64,000 nt of DNA from Gamarada debralockiae (Eukaryota > Ascomycota > Leotiomycetes > Helotiales > Hyphodiscaceae). Positions 1 to 10,531 of this stretch are shown one piece after another (positions within the stretch are counted from its first letter, which is position 1; each line of letters starts with the position of its first letter). Made by a program: the position numbers and the translations under genes. The notes below the pieces were generated by a model, which worked only from the letters and a program-made list of their open reading frames with translations, did no database searches and was not told the origin of the DNA. The DNA lies in assembly GCA_002803225.1 (NCBI GenBank), contig NXFV01001363.1, positions 26,518 to 90,517 on the forward strand, in the 5' to 3' direction.

Positions 1-511
1 GGTATTTGCCAGCAAGGTGAGGTATGAGAAGATAAGGCCCTATTTGAGGTAGAGATGCTAAGCCGTTGAGAGCTTCTGAGTTAGCTGAGGGGATTATAGT
101 ATCACATATAGGGATCTGCCTGAATCGACTAAGGAAAAGATGCTTCAGGACAATTGAAGGCTCTATCTGATCTACATTCACATTCGCTGCCTCTTTGGGT
201 TTAGCGCATCAACTTCGCTTATGCACCTCGCTTACAGATGCTGCTTCTGACAGTGCAGCATATACTCAACAAACTATGTGACAAGAATCAGGCAAAGGTT
301 CTGTGATACTATATGTAGTATGAGTGTAAACAAGACCGGTAAGATTATTTATAACGGGCTCCAGAGTCGATTATATTCTAGATCCAGGATCCTAGGGCAA
401 CAAGCTACACGACGACCCTTACCAGTTCAGCCGAAACCTCAAGACCCCCAACCTCGACGTCTACCTGCAGTGACTCAACTGCCTACCGCTAAGCTGTCAA
501 CGAAGACAACA

Positions 512-1633
512 ATGAGCGGCCGTGTCCCTATCGAATCGCAACGCGTCGATGCGCCACTAACACAATCAGCGACCTTCCTCGTCCTGTCGCTAACTGAGGG
601 TCCCGACACCATCCGAACTATACGCTCGACTCTCGCGGGCATCGATGGCCTCGCCAAGAACGTCGCCATTCGCGATCTCAATGCCTCATTTGCGTGTACC
701 GTTGGCATCGGCAGCGATGTTTGGGACAGCATCACTAAACTCCCCCGGCCAAAAGAGCTCCATCCTTTCCCCACTGTCAAAGGCGAGGTCCATACCGCTG
801 TCTCGACGCCTGGCGACCTGCTCTTCCATATCCGCTCGGAGCGAAGAGATTTATGCTTTGAGTTCGAGCGACAGATAATGGATCTCCTCGGCGACGCTGT
901 TAAGGTCGTCGACGAGACTGTTGGCTTCCGATACTTTGATATTCGTGACCTTCTTGGATTCGTCGACGGTACCGCTAACCCGGTTGGCCCAGCTGTTCCT
1001 GCTTCGATTCTCGTTGCTGAGGAGGACGCATCTGCTGCTGGTGGCAGCTATATTGTTGTGCAGAAGTATGTACACGACCTCAAAGGATGGAAGGCTCTCA
1101 AGGCCGAGCAGCAGGAGGCTATTATCGGCCGTACCAAGTTGGACAATATTGAGCTTGACGACGCGGTTTCCGGCCAGCAGGCGTCACATAAGACGCTGGC
1201 TACGATCGAAGACGAGAATGGTGACGAGCATGACATCCTCCGCGATAATATGCCCTTTGGCTCTCCTGGTTCAGGCGAGTTTGGAACATAGTAAGTAATT
1301 CTCGGAATAATACATCTCTATTCGGATAGCATTCACGAGTTTCCTCTACAAACCAACTCCAAGTGCCATAACTGCAGGTTCATAATTGTCTCCGAGCTCA
1401 TTGTTTCTCGCTTGTGATTCCTCTTCCCTACTTGATCTATGCTGACACCGAAATTTTCAAGCTTCATCGGGTACTCGCGGCGCCTGTGGGTCATCGAGCG
1501 GATGCTGCAACGCATGTTTGTTGGAGACCCTCCCGGGCTGCACGACCGCCTGCTTGACTTCTCAAAACCGCTGACGGGCACGACGTTCTTCGCGCCGTCT
1601 GCTAGCCTGCTTACCAGCCTCGACTCCGACTGA
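512..1633 (+). CDS. DyP-type heme peroxidase (YfeX-like), two exons
   Basis: Dye-decolorizing peroxidases are heme enzymes that reduce H2O2 while oxidising bulky phenolics and dyes. Exon 1 is 512-1290, the intron 1291-1461 (GTAAGT...AAG), exon 2 1462-1633, giving about 316 aa, the usual size of the YfeX subgroup. The signature GFVDGTANP lies near residues 149-157, with the catalytic distal Asp. The proximal heme His is about residue 188 in QKYVHDLKGW, and a likely distal Arg is about 244 in ILRDNMPFG. The splice restores the family's GEFGTYFIGYSR stretch across the junction. I chose the ATG at 512 because the fold starts soon after. The frame is open upstream to 278 and Arg-rich there, so a longer form with an organelle presequence is possible. 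No secretion signal is seen. No linked encapsulin is present. All key residues remain, so the gene looks functional. Confidence 0.88.
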
Positions 1634-1916
1634 AATACCGTATCCTATCATGCAATTCAGCAATTCAGGTGATCTGTGGATTCAAAGAGATGTTTGTTGA
1701 TCTGGATACTTAGCATTTGGGTCCGGATTTCGTCCTCTATCTATTTGGTATTGCAATTAGCTGTTACGACGTTATGGCTCACATCTTTGTTTGGTCAAAT
1801 TGTGGTTCCACAACGTGACTTCATTTCTTTGCGTAGGGACACTATAGTCATATACTAGAAATGAGAGAAAGTTGATGGCGGTAGTAAGTAGAGTTCCGGG
1901 ATCACTGAGGAAGTTT

Positions 1917-3943
1917 TCAAATTAATACGAACTCCTGCAGACCCTGGACAGCATCATCCTCATCAAGCCAAGCCTCACCATCCATAATTCCCACAACAAA
2001 TGCCGGACCTACAAATGACCATTTATCTCCCTTCCGCCGAAGCACAGCCGGAGCATCTGCCCCTTCCAGTAAAACGATAGAGTCGTCCACCATAGCCATA
2101 TGAAACGCTGTGCCTGGTATTGTTGCATCAAGTAAAGTATCATGAACGAGGATCAAGGCCCGGTTGCCCATATTCCCCGAAAGATGTATTGTGAAGTCCA
2201 ATAATTCAGCAATTTCTGGAGGAACCTGACCGCTTCTGCTTGCGGATTTGGTCAACAGAGCAGCTGCCACGATTGAGCACTGGGACAGCTCGGTAGTCCA
2301 ATGAAGCTCAGAAGCTTTGTCAGCGTTTTTCCACGTCTCAGCGACTCTTTCTCCGTTGGACAGGTCATATAGAGTACTAGGATATTGTAGAATATCTACC
2401 CATGCGTTGAATAAACGAGCGTCTGAGGAGTCGGAGTTGAATGTGACAAGTTTATGAAAGAAGTCGCCAGAGTCTTCGTCGGGATATGACGGCGAAACTC
2501 CATCGACAAGACGCATCCATTCACGGAACAGCCTCAACCTGTGCACTAGCATCCTCAAGGAGTCGACTTCATTACCGATGAAATCGTACCTCTCTTCTTT
2601 TAGTATCGACAGCGAACCTGACGGGAACTCGAGAGTGGCAAAGTCATTCTCTGCTCTAGTTATTATCGACCCTACAATTTGACCTCTTACACGAAGCCGA
2701 CCACTAGCTGGAGACAACGCAGGCAGGTGAGTTTGTGAGATTAGACATCCCTCCGTAGCATGGGTGGGTGGATTAACGAGTATCACGTCCTCGTCCTGCC
2801 AGTCAGGAACCCAGCTAGGTAGATTTTGGGTGCGAGCGTTGCTGCTTGCATACTCTAGCATCCGAAGAGATCGAGAAGAATGAATGATAGCAACGCACGC
2901 CTCTTCATATATTTTTTCCAATGGCTTTCCATAGTCTGGAACTGGCAACTGAACGCTGAGGGCGGAAAAAACAGCATATAGACCGTAAATCTTATCTTTG
3001 GGATTGGTAGCTTGAAGATGGCGGACTTGGGATAGACCTGTCGTCAGGAGCTCAATTGTTCTGTCACCCCCGCCTTCGGAAGGTATGTGGAGGAGAGAAT
3101 TTCGGAGGTCATCCCGTATTCTTATACTGAGGTAATTTTTCCATGCTCGAGCATCCAGTTCGTCGATGAATTCCTCAAAGATTAGGAATCTAGCAGCTTT
3201 GACATAAAGATCCCAAGATATTGTTTCGTTGCCGCAAATGACTTGACAATCTCTAGAAAACGCCACTTCTTGTAATGTCCAGATCCGAGAATGCCATGAG
3301 TGGCAGAAGATGTGGTCCAGACATGTTGATACAGTTTCCAGTCTCCCCTCCTGCCGTAGTTTCTCTAAAAACGTTTCAGTGCTAAAACAGTTTTACGTGC
3401 CGTATGTCTTCACGTACCGTCATATCCCAGAAGCTTTCGCAACTCTCGTTTTGAAGGACAATTTCCGATTCGGCGAAGCCATTCAAACGTGCCAGCTGTA
3501 TACTCCTCGCCGTTGCCTATCCAACACAGTGTTCGCTCGGCAGTGCGATATACCTCGCCCATCAGCGTAATCTGCATATTACGTTCTTTTAAACTCTCCT
3601 CAGTGTTTCCCTGGTCGATGCAGATAGCGTCAACCCAGAGATTTCTGTGCTGATCTGGTAATCGCAGGTACCGTAGAGCGTGATTGCAGTTAGCGGTTAT
3701 CAATAGTTGCTTTCCATCACATATACATAAAACGCTTCCTGTATGGGCACCCCAAACATATGAGAGTGCTTCATAACTATGCGTGTCTGACGGAAAGTCA
3801 TCAAGCGAAGCCTCAAAGAGACTGACATTCAAAGGTGCGGAAAGATTTGATGAAGGATGGAGGCTGAGGATACGAATAGAACGAGAAGAGTGAAGGCGAC
3901 GGTGTTGGAATTTCACTATTGGCCGACGTTTTCGTTTCGGCAT
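1917..3943 (-). CDS. Heterokaryon incompatibility (HET) domain protein
   Basis: HET domains (TIR-like fold) trigger cell death after non-self recognition in filamentous fungi. Exon 1 is 3943-3418; a 53-bp intron covers 3417-3365 (GTACGT...TTTTAG); exon 2 is 3364-1917; total about 657 aa. The domain shows its three blocks in order: SYEALSYVWG near residue 55, LWVDAICIDQGNTEE near 105, and RIWTLQE with VICGNETISW just after the splice. The intron phase joins exon 1 at an Asp codon to GEKLR-type coding, in frame with the WTLQE block. The long C-terminal part has no domain I recognise, as is common in the family. The gene runs in the same direction as the methyltransferase 570 bp upstream. The reading frame is clean, so it is probably expressed. 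Partner and trigger are unknown. Confidence 0.88.
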
Positions 3944-4511
3944 TGCTGAGTAACATGAGATGCTCGACAGGAATATCGCGTATCACCTTGAGCTTTCAGT
4001 CTCTGCGTTCTACTGTAACGTGGCGCTTGGAAGCTCAGGTAATGAAGACTCTTACGATAATTTTGCTAGAAGATGGCGAACAGGTGGCAGTGTCGAGACT
4101 TGAAGTTGTGTTGTGCAACCTAGGGTTGGGATGCTTTTTCGGGGGCTCCAACCGCGCTATAAATTGAGGCTTGGAAGCCCATTGGACAGCGCAGGCAGGG
4201 GACGGGCCGCGACAGGTTTGAAGCTCCTCACATTCCCGAGACCCTAACATGAACTCGATTCGGTTTTTTCTGAGTACAGAAGTGAGGCTACGGTGGCAAA
4301 GGTCTGAGGGGAAAAACTCTGGCAGACTCTAACTCTACATGAGAAAATATCTTTCGGACAGACCTGTGGCTGCGATTGTTTGAGCTTCGAACCCCTTAGG
4401 GTCCCGCCTCTTGAGGTTATGCACGAGAACATTGTAAAACAGGCGACTGCGTCAAAGCTATTAAAAATAACGGTCTTGCCCTTAGTGTACTCTACATTAA
4501 GGTAATGTCAA
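3944..4511. other. Intergenic region between HET gene and methyltransferase
   Basis: About 570 bp without a supported gene. It contains the HET gene's upstream region (it is transcribed leftwards from 3943) and the 3-prime side of the methyltransferase. Short open frames here lack codon bias and recognisable motifs. A GGTTCGAAGC stretch on the minus strand near 4385 resembles a tRNA B box, but no A box or cloverleaf accompanies it. Confidence 0.5.
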
Positions 4512-5354
4512 TCACTTAGTAGTTAAAATAACCCAACCCTCGAACTTGACGCCTCCAAACTCCTGCCTCTCTTTCTCTAATACGTCTTGGAGAACCCGTT
4601 GCCACATATTCTTCTCATCCTCCGTCCATCTCGCTCTAGCAGGTTCCGTGAACGGACCGCTAGCAAACTCTATAAGCCCTTCCAGATCTTCTGCCTTCAC
4701 GACCAGCGTCTTGGATAACACTCGGACTCCAGCTCTATCAAACCCGGCCTTAACCATGAGATCAACGACTGCATCCGGGTTGTAGAGCTCCGCCCCGGAG
4801 TACTTCATCAGCGGGAGGTCAGGGCGAATCCGCCGCTGCGTTCCATGAATCACTTCTCCGATTCCGAAGCGCTTCCATGTTGTGATAACTGCCTGGCCGG
4901 ATGGCTGAAGAGTCCGATGGATCTCTTTCACGCATGCCAGAGGGTCCACGAAGTTGAAGATACTAAAGTTGGTGATGGAATGTGTGAAATGCGCTTCGGG
5001 GAAGTCGAGCTTCTGCGAGTTCATCACGATGCCGGTCATTCGCTCTGGGTTGCAATTTGGTCTCACTATGGCCGAGTTGAATGCGTCGATCATCGCGGGG
5101 ACCATATCTGTCCCGATAATCTTGGGTTGTACATCTGAGGGCACGCTCTTGAGGATGACGCTAGTCGCGGTGCCAGGGCCGCAGGCATTGTCGTGGATGA
5201 TGGCGCTGCTTGAGATTGGGGCTACCTGATCCGTAATTTGAGCAAAGAGGTTGAGAGTGCTGTTTCCCGTCTGGCGTGGATATATCTGAGAAAGCTTGCT
5301 GAAGTAATTCGGGAGGTTACTCGGTCCGGTTGACGGCTTCTCGGAGTCAGTCAT
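4512..5354 (-). CDS. Class I SAM-dependent methyltransferase, 280 aa
   Basis: Single-exon protein with a Rossmann-type methyltransferase fold. Motif I (SAM binding) is HDNACGPGTAT near residues 54-64. An acidic residue follows in IIGTDMVPAMID near 80-92 (motif II, ribose binding), and the motif IV/post-I region NFSIFNFVDPLACVKEIHRTL lies near 130-150. The C-terminal part, rich in aromatic and charged residues, probably forms the acceptor-substrate lid. The closest general type is the UbiE/COQ5-like small-molecule methyltransferases often found in fungal secondary metabolism, but no synthase gene is nearby and the substrate cannot be named. The start is the ATG at 5354 and the first hydrophobic strand begins well inside. 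The frame is intact. It lies just upstream of the HET gene on the same strand. Confidence 0.8.
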   Translation of the reverse strand: MTDSEKPSTGPSNLPNYFSKLSQIYPRQTGNSTLNLFAQITDQVAPISSSAIIHDNACGPGTATSVILKSVPSDVQPKIIGTDMVPAMIDAFNSAIVRPNCNPERMTGIVMNSQKLDFPEAHFTHSITNFSIFNFVDPLACVKEIHRTLQPSGQAVITTWKRFGIGEVIHGTQRRIRPDLPLMKYSGAELYNPDAVVDLMVKAGFDRAGVRVLSKTLVVKAEDLEGLIEFASGPFTEPARARWTEDEKNMWQRVLQDVLEKERQEFGGVKFEGWVILTTK

Positions 5355-5605
5355 TGTTGATGAGTATCAAGTTCTCCAATAAGAGATCAGTGTGAACGAA
5401 TGAAATTTGATGGCAAGAAAATTTTTTTTCCAGAAGTCTATGGCAATAGTATTGTAAGAGAAGTCAATTGCAAAAGCATAAGATCCTCAGTTGGCGCCCC
5501 TGTAAGACGTGCATGGCGATTGGATTAATTGACGTCATATGGCTTACTGTAAGAAGGATTTACGAACAGGGTCGATTTAGAACTTGGGAAGGTGGATGCT
5601 GTTAC

Positions 5606-5870
5606 GAGCCTATCCGCATAAGTCCGTATTTTTAGGGGCAAGGTGCCCTAAAGAAAATTTTAACTTAACCAATTCTTTATATAAAATATATAAGTTCAAT
5701 TGTCAGTCTTATTTAGCGTCTTTTGTCTTTCGTCATCTAAAGTTATACAAGAATAACTCATAGTTTTTTGTAAGAATATATTAAAATCGGCCACTTGGTC
5801 GGGATAAGGCCAAATTAACGAAATCAGGCCCTGAAGGGTCACTAAAACACGGACTTATGCGGATAGGCTC
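5606..5870. mobile_element. MITE, 265 bp, with 22-bp terminal inverted repeats and 5-bp target duplication
   Basis: The left end reads GAGCCTATCCGCATAAGTCC and the right end is its exact reverse complement; identity covers 22 bp and continues imperfectly through a T-rich stretch. GTTAC lies immediately outside both ends (5601-5605 and 5871-5875). If the terminal C/G is counted in the repeat, the flank becomes TTA, as used by PIF/Harbinger transposons. The interior is AT-rich and has no coding capacity. It is therefore a non-autonomous element moved by a transposase encoded elsewhere. Confidence 0.85.
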
Positions 5871-5924
5871 GTTACCAGGGGCCAGTACGCATGATGTATG
5901 TAACGCTAGACCAAATGCGGCTTG

Positions 5925-6110
5925 AAAAGACTCAATTCCAAAAATTTCTACTACTTCCTACAAGCGTAACCTTTTCCTTATATCTATAACCTGACTTAGC
6001 TATTCGGTCTAGCCGTCAGTCAATCCGATATACTTAGCCTTACGGAAGGTCTAGTCTTTCGGTCTCTCCTGAATCTGGATGTCACCATACCTTCGCAACA
6101 AGCTTAAACA
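5925..6110 (+). repeat. Degenerate copy of a dispersed repeat (third copy)
   Basis: This stretch aligns, with many differences, to 62780-62940 in the same orientation. Shared landmarks in the same order are a GGCTTxxAxTTC block, CCTTATATCTA, CTTCGGTCT/TTCGGTCT and ATGTCACCATACCTT against ATATCACCGTACCTT. A better-preserved inverted copy lies at 6660-6896. The remaining sequence to about 6640 shows short reiterated TTACTCAC/TTAACTC motifs near 6255-6285 and no gene. Confidence 0.5.
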
Positions 6111-6659
6111 TACTCTGGAGTAGACTTACTCGAGAAGGAGAATTGCAACGTTGCATTAGTTCTTTGGGAATTTAGCTGGTCACAAAAGTTACTGTAGTTT
6201 AGCGAAGGAGTCAAAACAGGCCTCTTAGCTCATTAGTCTAGGCGTGTTCACCATTACTCACTTTTACTCACGTTAACTCATCCAATATTACTGATAAAAC
6301 AGCCCTGTTCATCTTTCCAAACAGATACAGATTTCTTGATGTTAGAATTGACGTCTGAAACCATCTGTTATTATTATTGTCCAAACCCTCCTTGCTCCAT
6401 CTTTCATTCCTTTCCTCAAGCTGCAATTCTCCCCCGCTCAACAAATGTTCTTACCCACAAACACGAGAATCACATCATACGCTCCTGTCGAATTATAGTG
6501 GAGACTAAAAGCATGTCAAGTTGAATAAACTTCCACCTTCTTTACATTGGGGACAAAAGCTGTAATATCAGCTGAGGAAATATTCCCCGTGAAATTTCTG
6601 CCACACTAAGGATAGTCGTTCTGCAATTGATATATTAAAGGGTCATTTGTGTTGATAGG

Positions 6660-6896
6660 TCTAGAAGCTACGGTGATATCTAGGGACAGGCAGCAGGCTA
6701 TCGGTACAGGCAACAAGATATCGGTACAGGCAACTAGCTATCGGGACAGGCAACAGGAATAAGCTGTATCAAGCTGTACATATAACAGAAGGATTGAACT
6801 ATGTAGGAAAGAGTAGAGATTTTGAATTGAAACTTTCGAAGCCTATTTTTGGACTAGCGCCATATGCACCTCAGTATTAGGGTTCTCATAACAACA
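6660..6896 (-). repeat. Dispersed repeat, inverted relative to 62731-62926
   Basis: Bases about 6778-6896 are a clear reverse-complement match to about 62731-62850, including AGAGATTTTGAATTGAA, ACTAGCGCC and CACCTCAGTATTAGGG. A second shared anchor, CGGTGATATCTAG at 6671-6683, matches 62914-62925 at a similar distance. The match stops abruptly at 6896, exactly where similarity to an alpha/beta hydrolase begins. This copy therefore appears inserted into, or joined to, that gene. It has no coding capacity. The superfamily is unknown. Confidence 0.7.
6686..6757. repeat. 20-bp tandem repeat, about 3.6 copies
   Basis: Units begin ACAGGCARC and end TATCGG(T/G), starting at 6686, 6706, 6726 and 6746, with only a few substitutions between them. 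The array sits inside the dispersed repeat described for 6660-6896 and is absent from the corresponding place in the 62.8 kb copy, so it expanded after the copies separated. Confidence 0.8.
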
Positions 6897-7800
6897 ATTT
6901 GGTCGCCTCGAAATTCGCTCAGAACCTTGGAATCGAGAGCCAGGTACGAGAAATACAAATGCTGCATCTGGTATTTGTTCGGCCAGGTGAGTAGCCCGGT
7001 ATCCCTTTCCCAAACCTCCATGGCTTGTTCTCCGCAATGTTATTACCACCAATAATCATGGCAAAATCACGCGCCCAATTAGCCTTGTACAGGAAACCAG
7101 TGAGAATGACTCCGTCGGTGAGGTGGGGAGCGCAAACCATGGAGCTTTGTGTCGAGGCTGAGCCGTAGCTGTGAACTATGAACTATGTGGATGGTTTTTT
7201 GAGGGTGGTGGGATAGAGTGGAGTCGAGAGGTGCGGATTAGGGCCATGAGGGTCGTGGGGGTCGTAAGGACTGGATAGCAGTGGAGCTTGGAGGATGATG
7301 TAGGCATTTGGTGAGGAAGATCCTCTGGATCTGGGCGGATCCCATGTGAACGTGCTGTAGCCAGCTGCGAGCACTGCATCGACATAGAAGGAGTCTTCCC
7401 AGCCCCAGTAGCTAAGGAAAGACTTTAGCTCCCTTACTATCTTTGAAGGGCTAATGAATTCGTACGTCTCATCTTATCCAAACCCAGGTGTCATGAATTG
7501 CAAAATGTTGCTTCGCGCAGAGGGATTTTCATGAGTAGAGTACCCTGACTGGTGTGGAAAGTTTCGGTGATATTTTGTATCCCGCTGACTGAAACATAAC
7601 TTGCGTTGTTTCAGGGTTCGATAACCATTCTGTCTCTGCTGAGCTGTCGGGAAAAGGAGGGAATGATGGAATAACAGTCGTTGCGATGATTGAGACTGGA
7701 ATTAGAGGTCGGTATAAGTGCAAGAGGACGTCCCTGCTAGGACAGCAGTAAAACAAGAAATTGCAGCCAAGAGGCTGGAGAATGTGTAGAAAGACATTGT
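6897..7800 (-). pseudogene. Alpha/beta hydrolase relic, truncated by a repeat
   Basis: Read leftwards, the strand carries in changing frames the landmarks of a fungal alpha/beta hydrolase: GYSTFTWDPPRSRGSS (about 7370-7310), a nucleophile-elbow remnant HSYGSAS (about 7185-7165), then LTDGVILTGFLYKANWARDF (about 7125-7060). These stand for the beta-strand/DRxGxGxS region, GHSYGS and the following helix. Stops and frameshifts separate them, including an in-frame stop before the HSYGS block. Similarity ends at 6896, where the dispersed repeat starts, so the C-terminal catalytic part is lost. The N-terminal region is hard to trace beyond about 7800. Family identification rests on motif recognition, not on an alignment. 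Confidence 0.6.
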
Positions 7801-7879
7801 CGGGGTTTGAATGTTTGAATTGAAGGAAGAGATATTGTGTGAAACTAGACGAGCATTTGATCAAATTCCAGATTCCCTT

Positions 7880-8288
7880 CAACTCTTACCCGAAGTCAAC
7901 ATTCTCAATTATCCTTTTGTTTAACATCATAATCACCGTGCCTGGCTCATCTTTGAGTACGGTTACTAAAATTATTTTGTGGTTCGTATGTAAAAAGACA
8001 TTTACGAGACAGGAAAGCCAATTTCCTTACGTGAGATTGTAGCTACCTCCCTTTCAGGGATTCGTCTCTCATAGCCTATTGTCGAAGAAGCAAGTTGAGT
8101 AACTGAGAACTTGCACATTGTTGCTCAAAAAACTCTACTTGATAAAGAGATTGTTCGAGATCCACGTAGAACAATATCAATACTCAATTAGCTGTGTCGC
8201 AAGGCGATTCAATGTCAAAGTTAAAGCTTCCATTGTCGGTCAGAACATATTCAACGGAAGATGCATCAAAATTCCGATGCATTGCCGG
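7880..8288. other. Region without a recognised gene
   Basis: About 400 bp between the hydrolase and F-box relics. It is moderately AT-rich. Short open frames on the plus strand have no recognisable motif. Nothing is called here. Confidence 0.4.
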
Positions 8289-10230
8289 TCAAGGATGGCA
8301 CAAAGCATTCTGTAATCGCCATTTTGTCTCAATCAGTTCTCCATGATTAGATCCGTAGGCCCAAGAAGTCATGTTTTCGTTGACGAGGTTCCATTGCCGC
8401 TTATCCGTCGTTCTCAGAGGACGAAACATCATCGGGAGTTCAGCAGGAGTCTCATCGCCAGCGTGCGGCATATCTTTTTCTGGATTTCGGATCGACCGCC
8501 TGTGTCTGCAGTACAAATGGTTGTGTCTCTGAAAGCGACCATTGTAAGAGTCTCCAGTAACCCAAACTTCCAGCGATGGAATGCCTTTCGGTCCAAAGGC
8601 CCAATTAGCAAATTCAACAAGGATGTGTTCATATTCCATCATTTTCCATATCTGATTTCTTTCGGCGGATTCGACACGATTGAAGGAGCTAACATGTGGC
8701 CTTGAGCTGCCCAGTCGCTTATTCCATAGCCGGACTGGTGCTCTGTTGCGGTAGGAAGTTGTGATCCGTAGTCTAATAATAGCAGAACCTCTTTCTCTGT
8801 CGTATTTCCGATTCAGAGTTCTCGAAATCGAGTAAGTCTCTCGCATGGCTCTTGTTCGAGCATCCATATCCGACCCTGATTGCCTAATGTGCAAGATCTT
8901 TATAGTTTGACTTGTTGCGAAATGAGCAACGATAGGCCACTTGAAAAAGAACATGTAGCCGTTAGCAATTTTGTACCCAGAGCCGGCGACTGGAAATTGT
9001 GCTTCTAAGGAAAGAGATCGGAGATCGTACCAATATAGACTTATTGCAACCTAGCCCTAAGCACTCTAACCTAAGTCCCGCGAAAGGATGCTGCTCACCG
9101 GCGCCCGCCATCTCAAGCCTATCATTTTGAGTGATCGATAAGTCTAAATGGTCCTCCTCTTCGTCGAACGACTAGAGTCTGGGTTTCAATTTACTATCCT
9201 TTGATGATAGACGGATCTTGTCAGAGGCACCTTATTTTGAGCTATAGCCTTCCAGAAAGACAAAGCATTGTCTAGTCCTGACACCGAGAGACGTGAGGCT
9301 GTTTTCACCGGCATCCAAGACTGCGTTTAGGAACCCGCACAAAATAGCGCAGTGACATAAATGTCAAGGATGAAAGTCTACTCAAAATGAGGGCTCTGAC
9401 TAACTCGCACTCGACATTTAGAAGGTTCGTTTCACTTAGAGATAAACTTTCTCAACGGGAAAGAAGATCCCAAAGTGGTTTGAATCGAGCTTCAGTATAT
9501 GGTATGCCAGAAGATTCTTTGCAGGATCATCATCAACATCATAGACCCGGCCCTTCTTGGCCCAATTGGTGATATCTAGTCGGAGTTCTTCAAGGTATTT
9601 CGAGTTGCTCCTTAGAGCAGCACTGAGTGCGGCGAAGTCCGCAGCGCATCGCAGACCTGTCCATGAAAGGGAGTGCAGGGACCCGAACCCCGAGAGAGAA
9701 ATTGGAAGTTCATGTCTCGGCCAGTGGGACATCCAGTCCTGGCAATGAGGAATATGGATTCAGGGAATTTTAGAAGAGATTCAGATGCCTGGCTTTTTCT
9801 CTTAGTATCTGGGAAGGAATGCAGGTACCCATCTCCCAGCTGAATCTGTCGGTAAGCTGGTTAACCAAAATATGTAGTGAATACAGCGATGTTTCAAAGT
9901 ATGATGGAAGCGTGACGGGGAATTGTGAATATGCTTCACATGGACGAGATTGCCTTTCGCAATAGTTCCGGGCCCGAAGAATGACTCCAGATTTGGTTTT
10001 GCCAGTTTATTCTCGTTCTTGGCTTCGATAATGACCGTCTCGTATAATTTCGGGATGACAAAGTTATAAATCATCTTTGAAACTTGACAAAGTTGCTTTA
10101 TATCGTGTCCACTTTCAATCTGGACGCGTTAAGACAACGAGTAAAGGTGGCGGCCATGGAGGAACTCAAACCTTGTTGAGAATCATCAATAAGGTGTCTT
10201 TAGGGTCATTTTACGCATGTTGTCTGCTGC
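8289..10230 (-). pseudogene. F-box/leucine-rich-type protein relic
   Basis: Pieces of one protein lie in order on the minus strand in different frames. LCQVSKMIYNFVIPKLYET (about 10110-10035) resembles the end of an F-box and the post-F-box segment LVSKRFYxLVIPxLYET common in Leotiomycetes. SLHSLSWTGLRC...NSKYLEELRLDITNW (about 9685-9560) resembles leucine-rich repeat strands. LVEFANWAFGPKGIPSLEVWVTGD with YNGRFQRHN (about 8625-8535) matches the conserved C-terminal block of these proteins. In-frame stops and frame changes lie between them. The final 221-codon frame (8289-8954) is open but starts inside the domain. F-box proteins recruit substrates to SCF ubiquitin ligases; this one is unlikely to make a full product. 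Confidence 0.55.
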
Positions 10231-10531
10231 TCCGAGCACCTCCAATAGTCTACGCCTCTCGAGGTAGAAAGGGATTCCTACTTGTCAAATCATTGAGCAT
10301 GTGACTGGGCCGACGTGTTAAAGTGTTCGGCTTGAGAGTATATGTCCCATGCTCTAAATTTCGCTTAGAAGTCCCTGAATTTTCAGCGGTCGGTCCCCCT
10401 GAATGAGCCACGAGGTTAGCGATGGATAGCCTGTACAATCATCTGGAAGTGAAGTCTTGAATACGATGGCTGTATAATATCTGGCAGACTTTAAGTGGCA
10501 ATATTGAGAATCTGCAACCGCTAAAGACACG

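Noticed and set aside
475..780. Minus-strand open frame of 101 codons opposite the DyP exon
   Set aside because: Antisense shadow of the peroxidase coding frame, without own motifs.
4360..4450. tRNA-like B-box sequence GGTTCGAAGC on the minus strand
   Set aside because: No A box, acceptor stem or anticodon arm could be folded around it.
6686..6757. Tandem 20-bp units considered as a CRISPR-like array
   Set aside because: The units are contiguous with no spacers and the organism is a eukaryote; it is a minisatellite.
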